64,000 nt of DNA, taken from contig LATX02000017.1 in the NCBI GenBank assembly GCA_001466705.2, forward strand, positions 31,457 through 95,456. Reading direction: 5' to 3'. Each line of letters opens with the position of its first letter. Position 1 is the stretch's first letter. Below the pieces are notes generated by a model that had not been told where the DNA came from, did not search any database, and was given only the letters and a program-made list of their open reading frames with translations. Source of the DNA: Moniliophthora roreri. Lineage: Eukaryota; Basidiomycota; Agaricomycetes; Agaricales; Marasmiaceae. The translations under genes were made by a program, and so were the position numbers. Positions 33,094 through 45,286 of the stretch are shown here, one piece after another.

Positions 33094-35003
33094 CACCTGA
33101 AAATGAAGAAGATTATTTAGATAATGACAATAGACAACCTGTGAAGTTTAAAATGGGAGAGGAGGAAACAGATCCACTCTATCCTTTTGAAGATTTCAGA
33201 GAAGAGATTGATACTAGAGGAGGATATTATTTAGAGAGAGCTATGTGTGTAGAGGATTTTACACAGGATCTAGAAGCATTAGTAGAAGAAAAAAGGATGA
33301 ATAATTTGGTTATAGGATGGCCAACACATGAGTTGTTCGTACATATCAAAATATTTCCCTCTGCATTAACAGCTGAGTGGCAAGAACAGAATCCTTATGT
33401 AGAATCTCATTGCACAATGCTAGGAAAGAAGTTAGATAAAGCATTGTCAGATATTATTAGTTATCTGACAGATAAGGATTGGATTGAACAGAAAGATCTA
33501 GACAAGAATTATGAGAAATTTATAAAGAAACAAGCCCAGAGATTCTTTGTTAATAAAGAATGAAGGCTTTATAGAAGAAATGAAGAATTAGAAGGACAGC
33601 ACAAGCTGGTAGTTTTGAAAGATAAGAGAATGTGGATGATGTCTGCAGCACATGATTATGTAGGTCACAAAGGGGTGTTTGCAACTAAGCAGCTTCTTAA
33701 AAAGAGATTTTAGTGGCCAAAATTAGAGCATGATGTAGAATGGTTTGTTAAATCATGTCAACCATGCCATGATAGGCAATTGAGCATGATTAAGATTCCA
33801 CCTACTAGGACACATACACCATCTTTGTTTCAGAAGATTCATATCAACATATTCAAGCTATCACTAGCTAGCAATAGTTGCGAAAATGTAGCTTATGCTA
33901 GGTGTGTGTTGTCAAATTGGTCAGAGGCCAGAGTGATAAGAGATGAAAGAGCAAAGACTATTGGAGAATGGATATTTGAAGATATTTTGTGTTGTTGGGG
34001 ACCAGTAGAAGAGATTGTCACAGACAATGCTCCCCAACTAGAAGTAGTGATAAAGTGGTTAAATGGGAAATATGGAGTAAGACATATTAAGATCTCACCC
34101 TATAATTCTCAAGCTAATGGGAAAATTGAGAGGCCCCATTTTGATATAAGACAAGCCTTAGTGAAAGCTACAGGTGGAGATTTGAGAAGATGGTATTGGT
34201 ACTTGAAACCAGTACTATGGGCAGATAGAGTTACAATTAGGAGAGGATTGGAATGTTCACTATACTTTCTAGTAATGGGAGCAGAACCTATCTTACCTTT
34301 TGATATTGTTGAGTCGACATGGTTGGTACATATGCCTGATAGAATATTATCACATGAAGAGTTAGTGGGATATAGGGTGTTAGTGCTAGCTAAACATCAG
34401 ACACATGTCAATGAAATGATGAAGAGAGTAGACTAAATAAAGAGAGATCACTTGAAAAAGTTTGAGAATGAAAATAGACACAAGATCAAAGAATTTGATT
34501 TTAAGCCAGAGCAGCTGGTGCAGATGCGTAATTCTGGCATAGAAAAAGATTTGGATAGAAAGATGTACCCAAGGTACTTAGGACCAATGATAGTGGTCAG
34601 ATGTACGAAAGAAGGATCTTATATCTTAGCTGATATGAATAGTGCAGTAAAGAAAGAAAAAGTAGCACTATTTAGGGTGATACCACATGTAGCTAGATAT
34701 GAGCCCATTTCTCTACCAGAGAATATTTATGAATTGATAGACATGTTAAGAGAACAGATAGACAAAATAGTTGAAGATGAAGAAAGTAAACTGTATGTCA
34801 GTGATGACTTTATATTTCCGAATATACCTGAAATGAAAAGACTGGAACCAGGCAGAGAACTGGTAGATGACAATAATATTAAAGGAAGTCAGCATCATGA
34901 GAATGCAGATGATGAAGATATAGACTTGGATGAGCCCAGGCAAACTAGACATCAGAAGATTCAGAGGGAATTAGAGGTCTTGATGGTTGGACTGGGAGAT
35001 TAA
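33094..35003 (+). pseudogene. beta2 pol remnant: RNase H end, spacer and integrase
   Basis: Picks up the pol frame at PPENEEDYLDN, the end of RNase H. One frame runs for about 630 codons with only three stops (near 33561, 33712 and 34434). Spacer domain, zinc finger (HDYVGHKG, CQPCHD), core with the first catalytic aspartate changed to Asn (HINIFKL), second D kept (IVTDNAPQ) and E kept (NGKIERPHFD), then WADRVTIRRGLECS. The tail has DLDEPRQTRHQKIQREL. Better preserved than beta1, so the two were not copied from each other after decay. Confidence 0.83.
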
Positions 35004-35305
35004 AGAAAATATTTTGGAGTTGGGTAGTGATACACTGTGATTGTAAGACCCTCTTCATTCATAATAAAAGAGAGGAAAACAGAGAAGTTGACTTGGTCAC
35101 ACAAGATAATAGACATGACACACACAGATACATGCAGCTGGAGTTGAACGAATGACTGGCTACATGGTAGAGATACAGAGTTATAGTAGAGTTACAGAGA
35201 GTGGAGTATCAGAGATAACAACTGTACGAGTTGAGTCTTAGAAAGAATATTTTTATAGAGATGTTTTAAGAGTGAGAGGTGATGTTTGATACAAGGGTTA
35301 CAAAG

Positions 35306-35908
35306 AGTGTTATATTACTTGCGCAGCAACGACAACAACTCAACACCACTATGACATAGCAGTGCTAAGTTCAAGAATCAAGTTCGAGTTTCCAACAACT
35401 AACAAAGAGTAATACCCTTTGTTAAGACATTCCAGGTTCAGTCAAAGTTGAGCAAGATATCAAGTGGATTAACCAGGTCAAGCTGAAGTAGCTTAGACCT
35501 GCAAACTATCTACTTATACAACCATTGTAGCTACTTGTTTGCATACAAACTGCTAGAGCGACATAGTTGTTTAGTAAACAGACTGTATCTTGATGATATC
35601 ATAAATAAGGAATATGACATCGGAGATGATGTTGAAATGATATAATGAAAGCATCATAATAAAGTAATGAGTGATGTCAGAATGACATCGAGGTTGAATT
35701 ATGAATGATGTTATAGATAGAAGAGAAAAGAATAGAATAGAATAATGAGATCATGCTGATGTCATGAATGACATAGCAATGTCGTCTTAAATAAGATGAT
35801 AGGCATACGAGTGGAAAAGGGAACTGGGAAGGTGTAAATGTCTAGATGTTAAAGAGAAGCATAGGTAGAAAGAAAGAAGGAAACTAGTGCTTGAGGGCAC
35901 TAAAGTGT
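35306..35908. mobile_element. 600-bp insert in the beta2 linker, possible solo LTR or MITE
   Basis: Absent from the aligned linker of beta1. It is bounded by short direct repeats: CAAAG at 35301-35305 and 35909-35913, and AGTGT just inside at 35306-35310 and 35904-35908. It begins AGTGTTATATTACTTGCGCAG, no coding frame is seen, and no clear inverted ends are visible. Which of the two 5-bp pairs is the target duplication cannot be decided by eye. Confidence 0.5.
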
Positions 35909-36088
35909 CAAAGCGGTAAAAATACAGAGTAGAGGAAAGAAAATGTTAGTCTGCTAAGAGGAAAATTGTAACAAAGAGGGATAGGAATATAATGGAACTT
36001 AGTATCCAGCTCAAACATGGTGAACTGAAGTTGAGCCTGGGCATGAGCAAGAAACTGAAGTATGTTCCCTAAACCTTGAGAAAGAGCT

Positions 36089-37417
36089 CTAAGTATCGAC
36101 TGGAGCAGAGACTGTTCCAACCTCAACAGTAGAATGAACAGGTTGAGTTTCTCCCATTTGTTCATCTTGGATAGCAACTTTGGGGAGACGGATGTGATTG
36201 ACCTCTTCAAGACTCTTAGAGGAGACCTGGTATTGGCCAATGTAGAAATGAATATTGTGTTCCAAGGAAGAAAGTTCAGCATGAAGGAAGTTTGTGACTG
36301 ACAGGAGGACTTCAGATGAAGCCTTTTCCAGGTCGAGGAACAGAATCAATACTAATGCCTTAGCAATTGATTCAAATGCGAGGGCACGGAGTGCTTGTTT
36401 GTCTAAATGAGATATAATATTAATGTCTATAAACAATATTGAGAAAGAGAATGACAGACCAGTTGTTTCTTGGCGACAATCCACAACTGACAAAGAGACC
36501 TTACTCTTCTTGGAAGCAGAAGTAGTCGGTTTGGCTTCAGCAGCAGTGGGGGTAACCTATTAAAGAGAGAGCATATTAAGAATTGAAAAAGTTAAAAAAG
36601 GGGAGAAGAAGGACTAATGTCGAGAGATTTACTCGGAACCTTCTTATCCTTTTCCTTTTTATCTGCCTTGAAAGAAATGAAATGATTAGCAAGAGAGAGA
36701 ACTTGAATAATAAATAGAGAGACATACAGCATTATTTTTAGAGAAGTGGACTTTCTGTGCAGAATCATTTGTGGAACCAGACTTAGGAGTGTGGACAGAG
36801 GTAGAAAGGGACCTGGTGTCCTGCATCTGTTCAGATAGGCAGATGAGTATGTGGATAATATTAAGGAGTTAAGGAGAAGAACGTACTTCCAGATTGTCAT
36901 TCATACTATTGACAATTTGTACTTCTTTCTCATCTGATGAATACACAGATGCCTTTGAGGCTTTACACTTTCCTGAAAGAATATTTATGAATGATGTTGA
37001 AAACATGATAAAGAAGAATTGGAGACTGATGATTTTTGGATGCAGCTGCATGGGTGTGAAAAGCATGCATTTCATGTGTAAAAGCCTCAAGGGAATCCAA
37101 TACAAATGGAGCTTTGGCACCAGTGAAGATCTGTGTGTTAATAAACTTGACACATGCACAATAGAGTTTGTAGGCTTCTTTGTCAGCAGCGACATGCTTA
37201 AAATTAAGTTGCCCTTTCTAAAGAAGAGATCATATTAATGAGGATAAATGAAATGAGAGATAATAGTATGGCATACTAGATGGTCTGCCAGTTGTGTGAC
37301 CAAAAGGCTATGGATATTAGGATTACTGCTGTGCACAGAACACTTAATGAAATCGAACAGCTCGGTGGTGTTGAGAAACCACATCTGATGATCAGGCCAA
37401 GAGTTGGATGGAGGCAT
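36089..37417 (-). pseudogene. geneB of beta2 (spliced, opposite strand to pol)
   Basis: ATG at 37417 (MPPSNSWPDHQMWF). Exon 1 ends at a GTATGC donor (37276). The intron ends TTTAG before KGQLNFKHVAADKEAYKLY (about 37190-37220), which corresponds to FRHVAHSDEAYTLY in alpha1. Further exons carry an acidic linker (EYTDAFEAL shadow strand; real frame SSDEKEVQIV), a short RSLSTSVHTPKS exon, and the last domain (FLDLEKASSEVLLSVTNFL, LEHNIHFYIGQYQ) ending at 36089. The exon structure matches beta1 and alpha1. This is the best preserved geneB of the beta type; I saw no stop in the exons I could read fully. Confidence 0.72.
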
Positions 37418-37595
37418 TGAAGCAGTATCTGGAAGATTAGTAGATGACAAATTTTGAAGAGAGAATGAAAGTAGATTGGAAAGAATTAACATTCGAATGC
37501 ACAGACTTTATAGGCATACACTATAGAACATGCACATTCGTGGGAATGAATTGTGAAACTTGACTTGTCGGATGAGATACATGTACCTTGCCTGA

Positions 37596-37633
37596 ACAAC
37601 GGGGACATTGTTATTATTTAGTTGGGGGAAGGG
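37596..37633 (+). promoter_or_regulatory. internal hairpin plus polypurine core of beta2
   Basis: ACAACGGGGACATTGT (ACAA/TTGT ends) followed by TTTAGTTGGGGGAAGGG. Same place between geneB and geneA as in beta1 and alpha1. Confidence 0.6.
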
Positions 37634-38451
37634 ATACACACAGAAATTTCAACAATTTTCAACATTTCAAAAGGATTAAATAGAGATTGGCTTATGGAAG
37701 TTTCAGAAACCCACTAAGACATGGGATGGAACGACTATCAGCCAGATAAAGAAAAGCATATGTAGACATAGAAACTATTCAAGGAAACAGAAAGTGGTGC
37801 AAGAGGAACTTTGTTGAGATAACAGAAGTGCCGATTCCGCAACTGAGAAAATATAGAACAGGAACAATAGATTTAATTCAGTTCCGAAGATGAGAGAATA
37901 TTTGATCAGATCACTAAATATAGAGCACTTATGCATACCTACTGAGAGTGACATATACAGAAAAAGGCTTATAGATTGGCAATAGATAAGAAGAAGTTTC
38001 AGGATAGACTTATCTACATGAATGAAAGATAAGAGGGATGACAAAAGCACGAGAGGGGATAGTGATATCCATTTGATAATATAAATATGCTTGATTCAAA
38101 CAATATTTAAGGCCAGCATAAGTTTAGGGCTTATAATATTTTCACACATGATTGAGAATATGAATAATAAAATGATGGTTATTTTCAGTAAAGCAAATAG
38201 TATGAAAACTATAGCTACTGAAAAGAAAGTCCAGGTGGATGTGAAAATATCTAAGTGTTCTGTTTGGAGTGAAGTACTTAGAATATTTTTATGAGAAATG
38301 GGATAGAGTGAAATATTTAAGTACATGAGATGAAAGTACTTAAATATTTCAGCAACAAGAAAGTATAGAGGAGTAATAAGCAATAATATTGTGTCAGGAG
38401 TGATACAAGAGCATAACCCAGTGCCAAACAAGAAAGGAACACGATGAAATC
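37634..38451. other. intergenic region between geneB and geneA of beta2
   Basis: About 820 AT-rich bases alignable with 21951-22737 of beta1. No supported gene. Confidence 0.5.
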
Positions 38452-40302
38452 CTATGTCAGCAGGGTATACAGTACCTTGTCCTCATTATCTGACTCAGGA
38501 GCAGTCAAGAGACAAGGGAGACTGAAGAACGCGATGCTATCTGAAGCAGATGATGGTGTCAGCAAAGACACAGGCTGTGGCATATCCACCAGCTTACTAG
38601 AAGGTAGCTGGTTAGTAAGAGATTAGAATATTAACAAAGATGAGACTTACCAAAGGATTGGCATTGTCAGCTGCTACAGTACTGGCCTTGTTAGTTGAGA
38701 TGATGGTATTTGAAGGACTAATGGCATGAGGGGTAGCAGAGGAAGGCCTAGCATCAGCAGTCTATGAGATGGATAAAATATTAGTAGAAAGAAGATTAAA
38801 CAAGGGATAAGAGACTTATGGAATTTGATGGACCAGCTTCATTCTCAATGGTATGGCCTTCGAAATGCAGAGCTTCAGAACCATCAACCATGACGACCTT
38901 GTTGTCAACAATCATATACAAACTGGACTTTAGACCAGTGATGTCAAAGTTGGTACCCTTCAAAATCACCTGTATATTGCTAAGTGAAGCAAAAAACAGA
39001 TCCACAGGACAGACAACTTTGAATTTGTAGCTGTCAGGAACACCCATGTCCCTAGCAATCCAACCCAGAGAAGTACAGAGGATGTTGAGCTGTTCTTCCA
39101 AAGGAGCAAAGTTGGGATAGTGCCAGAATAGATATTTCAGAATGACATGAGGATCAGTGCAGCTGGCTTGAAGGAGCTCTTGACAATGACAAAGAGAACT
39201 TTTTACAGATTCCTCTTGGACATGGAGGAGGGAGATCTGTTGTTGAATGCAGAAGGACAAGATCCTCAAGTCAAAAATGGCAGACGTCTGGAAAGCGAGA
39301 CCTGAAAGAATAGTTAGGTTAGAATGAGATGAGACAAGAGAAAGAGAATAATATTACCAGCTAGACTACTCAGTGACTGAACAAAGTGCTGATTGTTTAT
39401 AGTGAAGGCATCGAAGAAGTACATCCTGAACAAGCATTGCAATTGAAGGCAAGTGCATTACTGACAGCAGGTAGATGTTCCTGAGCCAGTTTCACAATGA
39501 GCATTGGCTGAGTTGCATTGAGTGCACAAGAGTTCGCTGTTGATATTTGCATCAGCCTACCAAGGGAATATTTAGAGAAGACAACAAAAATATTTATGAG
39601 AAAAGCAAGAATATTACCCCAGGATGAGTTGTCAGTGTGGACATGATCTTGTGTACAGGCCAGAAAGTGTCGCTGAGGCCAAGATTTAGCAGTCCAGGGT
39701 GAGCTAAAGAGTAAAAAGAATTAGAGAACATAGGAATAGGTAGTGGGTAAATGACTTACATCAGAGTACCTCCATGGCCTTAGTTTGGCCAAGAGCTTGG
39801 AGAAGATGGAGGACATTCAAAGTGTTTTTCTTGGCAGGACAGCCTTGACCCACTCCACCAATGATCTCTTCCAGATCAAGGTCTTGAATGGACTTGATGG
39901 CAGATGGCTGCAAAGGGTCTAGCTCATCAATATCCATATCTCCAGCATTCTAGAAATCAGAGAATATTAATGAAAAAGTAATGAAATATTTTAGAGATGG
40001 AGACTTACATCCTGCTCGCCTTTGTTGAGAGGGAGGTCAATGGCATGTTTCTTGCCTTTAGGGTCAGAACTCTAAAGGGGATGAAGTATTAAAGACAAGA
40101 CAGATATAATATTAAAGAGAATAATACCTTATCTGCAGCCTTGGTAACAGTTCAAGGGCATTTTGCAGCAGGAGGCTACAGTAAAGGTTAATAAGGAAGG
40201 GATTTTAAAGAGAGATTAACGAGAACAAACCTGAGGGGGCGAGGTATCATGAGCCTTATGCTTCGAAGAGGACAGTTCTGTCTTGATAGTTACTTGAGTA
40301 GA
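38452..40302 (-). pseudogene. geneA of beta2 (spliced, opposite strand), 5' end lost
   Basis: Read from 40302, where a delta element cuts an exon also found in beta3 (63077-63169), to TAG 38452-38454. Exons include KHAIDLPLNKGEQD (donor GTAAGTCTCC), a leucine-rich exon (LLQALGQTKAMEV), the cysteine exon (CTQCNSANAHC, GSGTSTCCQ, a TAA, then CTCLQLQC), the long exon (YPNFAPLEEQLNILC, SNIQVILKGTNFDITGLK) and a serine-rich end (VSLLTPSSASDSIAFF). Six cysteines in two CX2CX6C-like halves suggest zinc binding. The in-frame stop inside the cluster is at the same codon as in beta1 and beta3. Protein family not recognised. Confidence 0.7.
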
Positions 40303-40672
40303 TGTTACACTTGTACAACTCGGCTCGGCCATGACCTGTACGAGACATGCTTATGCATCTCCTCCGTCATAACCTACACATTCCATTAATCTCTGCCATT
40401 GTACATCTTACAACACGTTTTCTTGTAGTGACATCTTGGTCATTGTCCTCATGGACTACATACGCTCTCCACATTGTATTCTCTTCCAGTAGATATAAAC
40501 CACTGTACTCTACTGATATACCCCAAGTGGAAAATTAACATTGTTCTATGCTCTTCTCCTTTCTCCTGCTACTCCACTCTCGATCTTGTTCGTGCAGAGA
40601 CTCTTCATCTCAGCTGGGCTCCATAGTTCAGTAGTGCTGTTGCCAATAGCTTCAGTGAACCCTTCTCCTTCA
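40303..40672 (+). repeat. LTR-delta of delta2
   Basis: 370 bp, similar to 28568-28949; differences are mostly transitions. Confidence 0.65.
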
Positions 40673-40772
40673 TATGGTGATCGGCATACGGCACTCTCTT
40701 TGCTGTTTGGCCATACTCGTTCTCATCTTTCGCATAGTCCTAACAGTATTTTCCACTTGCAACTGCTGAATC

Positions 40773-41444
40773 ATGGAACTCTTTTCTTCCTTCTGTTCAC
40801 AATCTCCTGCTCCTACTTCCTTCACTGCCAAACAACTAACTAGAGCTGAATCCCAATGTCAAAAGCAAGACGCCAACTGCAATCTCCGGGTGCAACGTCG
40901 AGCTGCAGGAGTCCCTGCATCTTCAGGTAAGGCAGAGCATACTGCATGCATGAAACCCACTTTCCAAATGCAGAGTGACTTCATTCAGGATTTGCTCAAA
41001 GACAGCGGCTCATGGACTGGGCCGTCATCAGGCAGTCTTTTCACTTACAACTCCATTTCTGCACACCTTTCATGCCAGTCCTCTCATACAGGCTTTCTCT
41101 CTTCCCCTTTTCCTTTAACATTCAGATCCAACAAATATCTTGGTCGGCCAAGCATGTTTTCTTCCTTCAAATCACCTCTTGACTCGGGAGCCCCTGACGG
41201 TTCTGGGGACACTGGTCAGCAGGCTGGACCTCTGGACAAGGAGGATGATGAAGAAGACTCTATTGCAGACTTCACACCGCCTCACCAACCAGCTCCAGAT
41301 GGAGATGGTGATGAGAAAGGAGGAGACAGAGAACTGCCTCACGGACCACTACCTGGACCACCACCACCACCTCTACTAGGGGGACCTTCCAGCAGCAGAG
41401 GAGGAGGCGGTAGTGGTGGTAGGCATGGCAGATGCAGTTGTTAG
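40773..41444 (+). pseudogene. delta2 Gag N-terminus with anomalous block
   Basis: 223 open codons ([66 protein letters not shown]). It keeps residues (NLRVQ, FIQD) where delta1 has stops. Codons at 41333-41383 encode [19 protein letters not shown] in place of the Gly/Asp-rich [19 protein letters not shown] of the sister copy, because these 51 bases are the non-reversed complement. The C-terminal Gag domain is missing. Confidence 0.75.
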
Positions 41445-41482
41445 CCTGTGCCTCTTGCACAACTAAATAAGCTAGAGCCCAA
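41445..41482 (-). repeat. LTR-beta fragment
   Basis: About 38 bases of LTR-beta on the minus strand (CCTGTGCCTCTTGCAC... to GAGCCCAA), the flank of the LTR-alpha that follows. Confidence 0.7.
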
Positions 41483-41974
41483 TAATTTGTCTAAGATAAG
41501 ACTAGTGGAAAACTACCCAAAAAGATAACCTCCAAAAGTCTAACTCCATTTGTTGTGCAAGTGTGGATCGACGTGATCAGAGTTACTGCACTTAGAATGC
41601 TAACAAAACTCTTAGCTAGGTTGATTCTCTCTTATGGAAGTGTTCTACTTCAAAGTGTTCACCCCCAGAGGAGTATATATGGGTTTTAAAAGGTTTTATA
41701 TCCAAACACACAAACACACACACACAAGAACACAGTGCACAAAGCACAAAACACAAGAGCTACAGTCCCGTACAAAGACTCAATAGCTGATATAGTCTGA
41801 CCCTACAGAGTTCAAGACTTCTTTAAGACAACTACAGTACACAGTGTACTGGAAAAGGTCCTAGACCAGTTTCTACAAAGAGCTTAATCACAGGCCCAAT
41901 TCCTTTGTTAAGACTCTAAGTGTGTCACAACCTGATACACACACAGGCCACACTCCAAGTGCCCAAGGCTCCTT
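41483..41974 (-). repeat. LTR-alpha fragment, cut by N
   Basis: Last 492 bases of an LTR-alpha in minus orientation (TAATTTGTCTAAG on the plus strand). It differs from the 43193 copy at several positions and is closer to 58383-58796. Confidence 0.75.
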
Positions 41975-41975
41975 N
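41975..41975. other. assembly seam (single N)
   Basis: 40266-41974 and 41976-43684 are near-identical at an offset of 1710. The first copy ends at the N and only the second continues. Confidence 0.9.
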
Positions 41976-43192
41976 AAGAGGACAGTTCTGTCTTGATAGT
42001 TACTTGAGTAGATGTTACACTTGTACAACTCGGCTCGGCCATGACCTGTACGAGACATGCTTATGCATCTCCTCCGTCATAACCTACACATTCCATTAAT
42101 CTCTGCCATTGTACATCTTACAACACGTTTTCTTGTAGTGACATCTTGGTCATTGTCCTCATGGACTACATACGCTCTCCACATTGTATTCTCTTCCAGT
42201 AGATATAAACCACTGTACTCTACTGATATACCCCAAGTGGAAAATTAACATTGTTCTATGCTCTTCTCCTTTCTCCTGCTACTCCACTCTCGATCTTGTT
42301 CGTGCAGAGACTCTTCATCTCAGCTGGGCTCCATAGTTCAGTAGTGCTGTTGCCAATAGCTTCAGTGAACCCTTCTCCTTCATATGGTGATCGGCATACG
42401 GCACTCTCTTTGCTGTTTGGCCATACTCGTTCTCATCTTTCGCATAGTCCTAACAGTATTTTCCACTTGCAACTGCTGAATCATGGAACTCTTTTCTTCC
42501 TTCTGTTCACAATCTCCTGCTCCTACTTCCTTCACTGCCAAACAACTAACTAGAGCTGAATCCCAATGTCAAAAGCAAGACGCCAACTGCAATCTCCGGG
42601 TGCAACGTCGAGCTGCAGGAGTCCCTGCATCTTCAGGTAAGGCAGAGCATACTGCATGCATGAAACCCACTTTCCAAATGCAGAGTGACTTCATTCAGGA
42701 TTTGCTCAAAGACAGCGGCTCATGGACTGGGCCGTCATCAGGCAGTCTTTTCACTTACAACTCCATTTCTGCACACCTTTCATGCCAGTCCTCTCATACA
42801 GGCTTTCTCTCTTCCCCTTTTCCTTTAACATTCAGATCCAACAAATATCTTGGTCGGCCAAGCATGTTTTCTTCCTTCAAATCACCTCTTGACTCGGGAG
42901 CCCCTGACGGTTCTGGGGACACTGGTCAGCAGGCTGGACCTCTGGACAAGGAGGATGATGAAGAAGACTCTATTGCAGACTTCACACCGCCTCACCAACC
43001 AGCTCCAGATGGAGATGGTGATGAGAAAGGAGGAGACAGAGATGACGGAGTGCCTGGTGATGGACCTGGTGGTGGTGGTGGAGATGATCCCCCACCTTCC
43101 AGCAGCAGAGGAGGAGGCGGTAGTGGTGGTAGGCATGGCAGATGCAGTTGTTAGCCTGTGCCTCTTGCACAACTAAATAAGCTAGAGCCCAA
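41976..43192 (+). mobile_element. delta2, repeated block (geneA exon end, LTR-delta, Gag, LTR-beta flank)
   Basis: Second version of 40266-41482: geneA exon remnant (41976-42012), LTR-delta (42013-42382), Gag N-terminus (42483-43154) and LTR-beta flank (43155-43192). Here the Gag glycine-rich block has the normal sequence (43043-43093). Confidence 0.8.
42483..43154 (+). pseudogene. delta2 Gag N-terminus (repeated block, normal sequence)
   Basis: The same 223-codon frame as 40773-41444, with the expected [19 protein letters not shown] block, which agrees with delta1. Truncated after GGRHGRCSC by the LTR-beta junction. Confidence 0.78.
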
Positions 43193-44899
43193 TAATTTGT
43201 CTAAGATAAGACTAGTGGAAAACTACCCAAAAAGATAACCTCCAAAAGTCTAACTCCATTTGTTGTGCAAGTGTGGATCGACGTGATCAGAGTTACCACA
43301 CTTAGAATGCCAACAAAACTCTTAGCTAGGTTGATTCTCTCTTATGGAAGTGTTCTACTTCAAAGTGTTCACCCCCAGAGGAGTATATATGGGTTTTAAA
43401 AGGTTTTATATCCAAACACACAAACACACACACACAAGAACACGGTGCACAAAGCACAAAACACAAGAGCTACAGTCCCATACAAAGACTTAGTAGCTGA
43501 TATAGTCTGACTCTATGGAGTTCAAGACTTCTTCAAGATAACTACAGCACACAGTGTACTGGAAAAGGCCCTAGACCAATTTCTACAAAGAGTTCAGCAC
43601 AGGCACACCCTTTGCTAAGACTCTAAGTGTGTCACAACCTGATACACACACAGGCCACACTCCAAGTGCCCAAGGCTCCTTCTTGGTGTAAAGTTTCTCT
43701 TAGAAAAGTGCTATAATGCACTCAAGATGTTACTCTTGTCTCTTACGATGCAAGTTCGTTATCAGATTTCTATCTCTCTGGAGTCACTCAGAACCAATCT
43801 CCAGGGCCTGAAGTGAAGAAGCAAAACTAGAATGGCACACAAATTTATACACCAAACAAACTTGTCATGTATTCACAATCAGAGGGGGCAGAGTTACTTG
43901 AGTATGTATGAATATCTAGCTGTCCTTATATATGGTCCAAGGAATATATCTACAGAAAATTATAAATAATGTCCAATAATTCAAGAAATGACAAATGAGT
44001 GACTGAGATACTAAAAGAGGGATTATTCGGATGTCACAGAGTCTGGCCACTAGGGTATCTGACCATATCCACATGGGTATCTATGTCTCCAGGTATTCTA
44101 GACTCTATAATTTGTATTTTCTCTTTTCTAAGTCAGGTATCTATGAGCAGATGGCTGTATCCAGACCTAGATGCCAAAGTTTCCAAGGTCAGAACACGCT
44201 GTTATTGTCCCTATCTCCTTTGACAATGCACGCTCAGTCTTATTTAGGATTTCTTGCATGTTAGATATTCTTCATATGTCTCATGGTATCTGTCTATAGG
44301 TAGTGAAGGTCTCTTGGAAGTGATCTCTGTCTTTCCGAGCAGTCTTTGTACCTAGTTTGCTTATCACATATTGTTTAGCCACCAGTGAATTCTTTCGTCA
44401 AGAGATCACCTGCTTCGACTCTGATCTGTATATTGACTTCAGAGGAGGATCATTCTATGATTGTTCCTGTTCTAAGCTGTTTTTCTGTTTTAATGTCCCC
44501 TCTAAGTACCTCTGTACAGTTTGACTGCAGCTTGCACTTTGCAGATGTCATAGAAAAGTAAAGTAGAAGTTAAAATGCCATTGATAGCACTTTGAGAGCT
44601 TGGTTAACTAGCCAATGCGTTGATTGGGCCATAGTTAGATTCTCTACAGGTTTCAGGAGTGATCTGCTTTGGATCTGATACATAGATAGGTCAGAAAGTA
44701 CAGCTTAGACACCTCTGTATAGCATATCATATAGCTCTTCGTACTTTCCCAGGTACCACAGCTTCTCTAAAGCAATGACCAGCAGACTGGGCTCACTCTA
44801 GTCCTTATTACCCATTATCTCGTGTCATATTAAAGTGTTCCAATTCAGAAATAGTGTAAAAATGAATAAAAGTGGGTCTTTTCTAGGTTCAACATATTA
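43193..44899 (-). repeat. LTR-alpha, 3' LTR of alpha1
   Basis: Complete 1707-bp LTR; on the minus strand TAATATGTTGAACC...ACAAATTA, TATA box at 43932-43925. The polypurine tract abuts its start, which fixes the boundary. Confidence 0.88.
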
Positions 44900-44934
44900 T
44901 CTCCCCCCAACTAAAAGAGGATTGTCCCCAATCC
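44900..44934 (-). other. 3' polypurine tract of alpha1 with adjacent hairpin
   Basis: On the minus strand GGATTGGGGACAATCC (perfect GGATTG/CAATCC arms) is followed by TTTTAGTTGGGGGGAGA and then the LTR. beta3 has the same arrangement (61714-61750). Confidence 0.85.
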
Positions 44935-45286
44935 ATTCCTTGCTAAGAGATCACAACACGGGATTCTTTAAGGAAGGACTTTCTGGGTACAAACTAACCA
45001 CCCATGGAAAGGTAATTTTATTCTAAGTGCAACTGGGTCATTTCTGGGTACTGTTACATCACAGTCTTCACAACTTAGTCATTTTATCAATCCTTTACAG
45101 TCCCATCAACACGTGTAGGCATTAGTGTGCAGCACGTTTGATTAGTGCCCATGCTTCTTCCAGTAATCTACAGCATCAGTGCACTTCTTTCTTAGATCTT
45201 CTCTGATCAGCGAATTCTCTTGAACATGACCACTCTTCTTTTGGTAAAGGTAGGCTTGTTTTCTTTTATCTGAATATGATCGTTCA

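Larger units (their letters stand above)
25852..40302 (+). mobile_element. Ty3/gypsy element beta2 (broken)
   Basis: Second plus-strand beta element: LTR-beta (25852-26789), primer site, gag, then a delta element (28568-33093) that replaces everything from mid-gag to RNase H, then spacer, integrase (33094-35003), a 600-bp insert, geneB and geneA on the opposite strand. It is cut at 40302 by a second delta element. A repeated block (29662-31813) behind the N at 29661 is probably an assembly duplicate. Confidence 0.72.
40303..41444 (+). mobile_element. delta2: truncated delta element (LTR, leader and Gag N-terminus)
   Basis: LTR-delta 40303-40672 (TGTTACACTTG...CTCCTTCA), leader with TGG at 40675, and a Gag N-terminal frame (40773-41444). 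It enters a geneA exon on the left. On the right it ends abruptly in LTR-beta sequence (minus strand). Confidence 0.75.

Noticed and set aside
41680..41730. CA-repeat (microsatellite) in LTR-alpha
   Set aside because: It is part of every LTR-alpha copy and not an independent locus.
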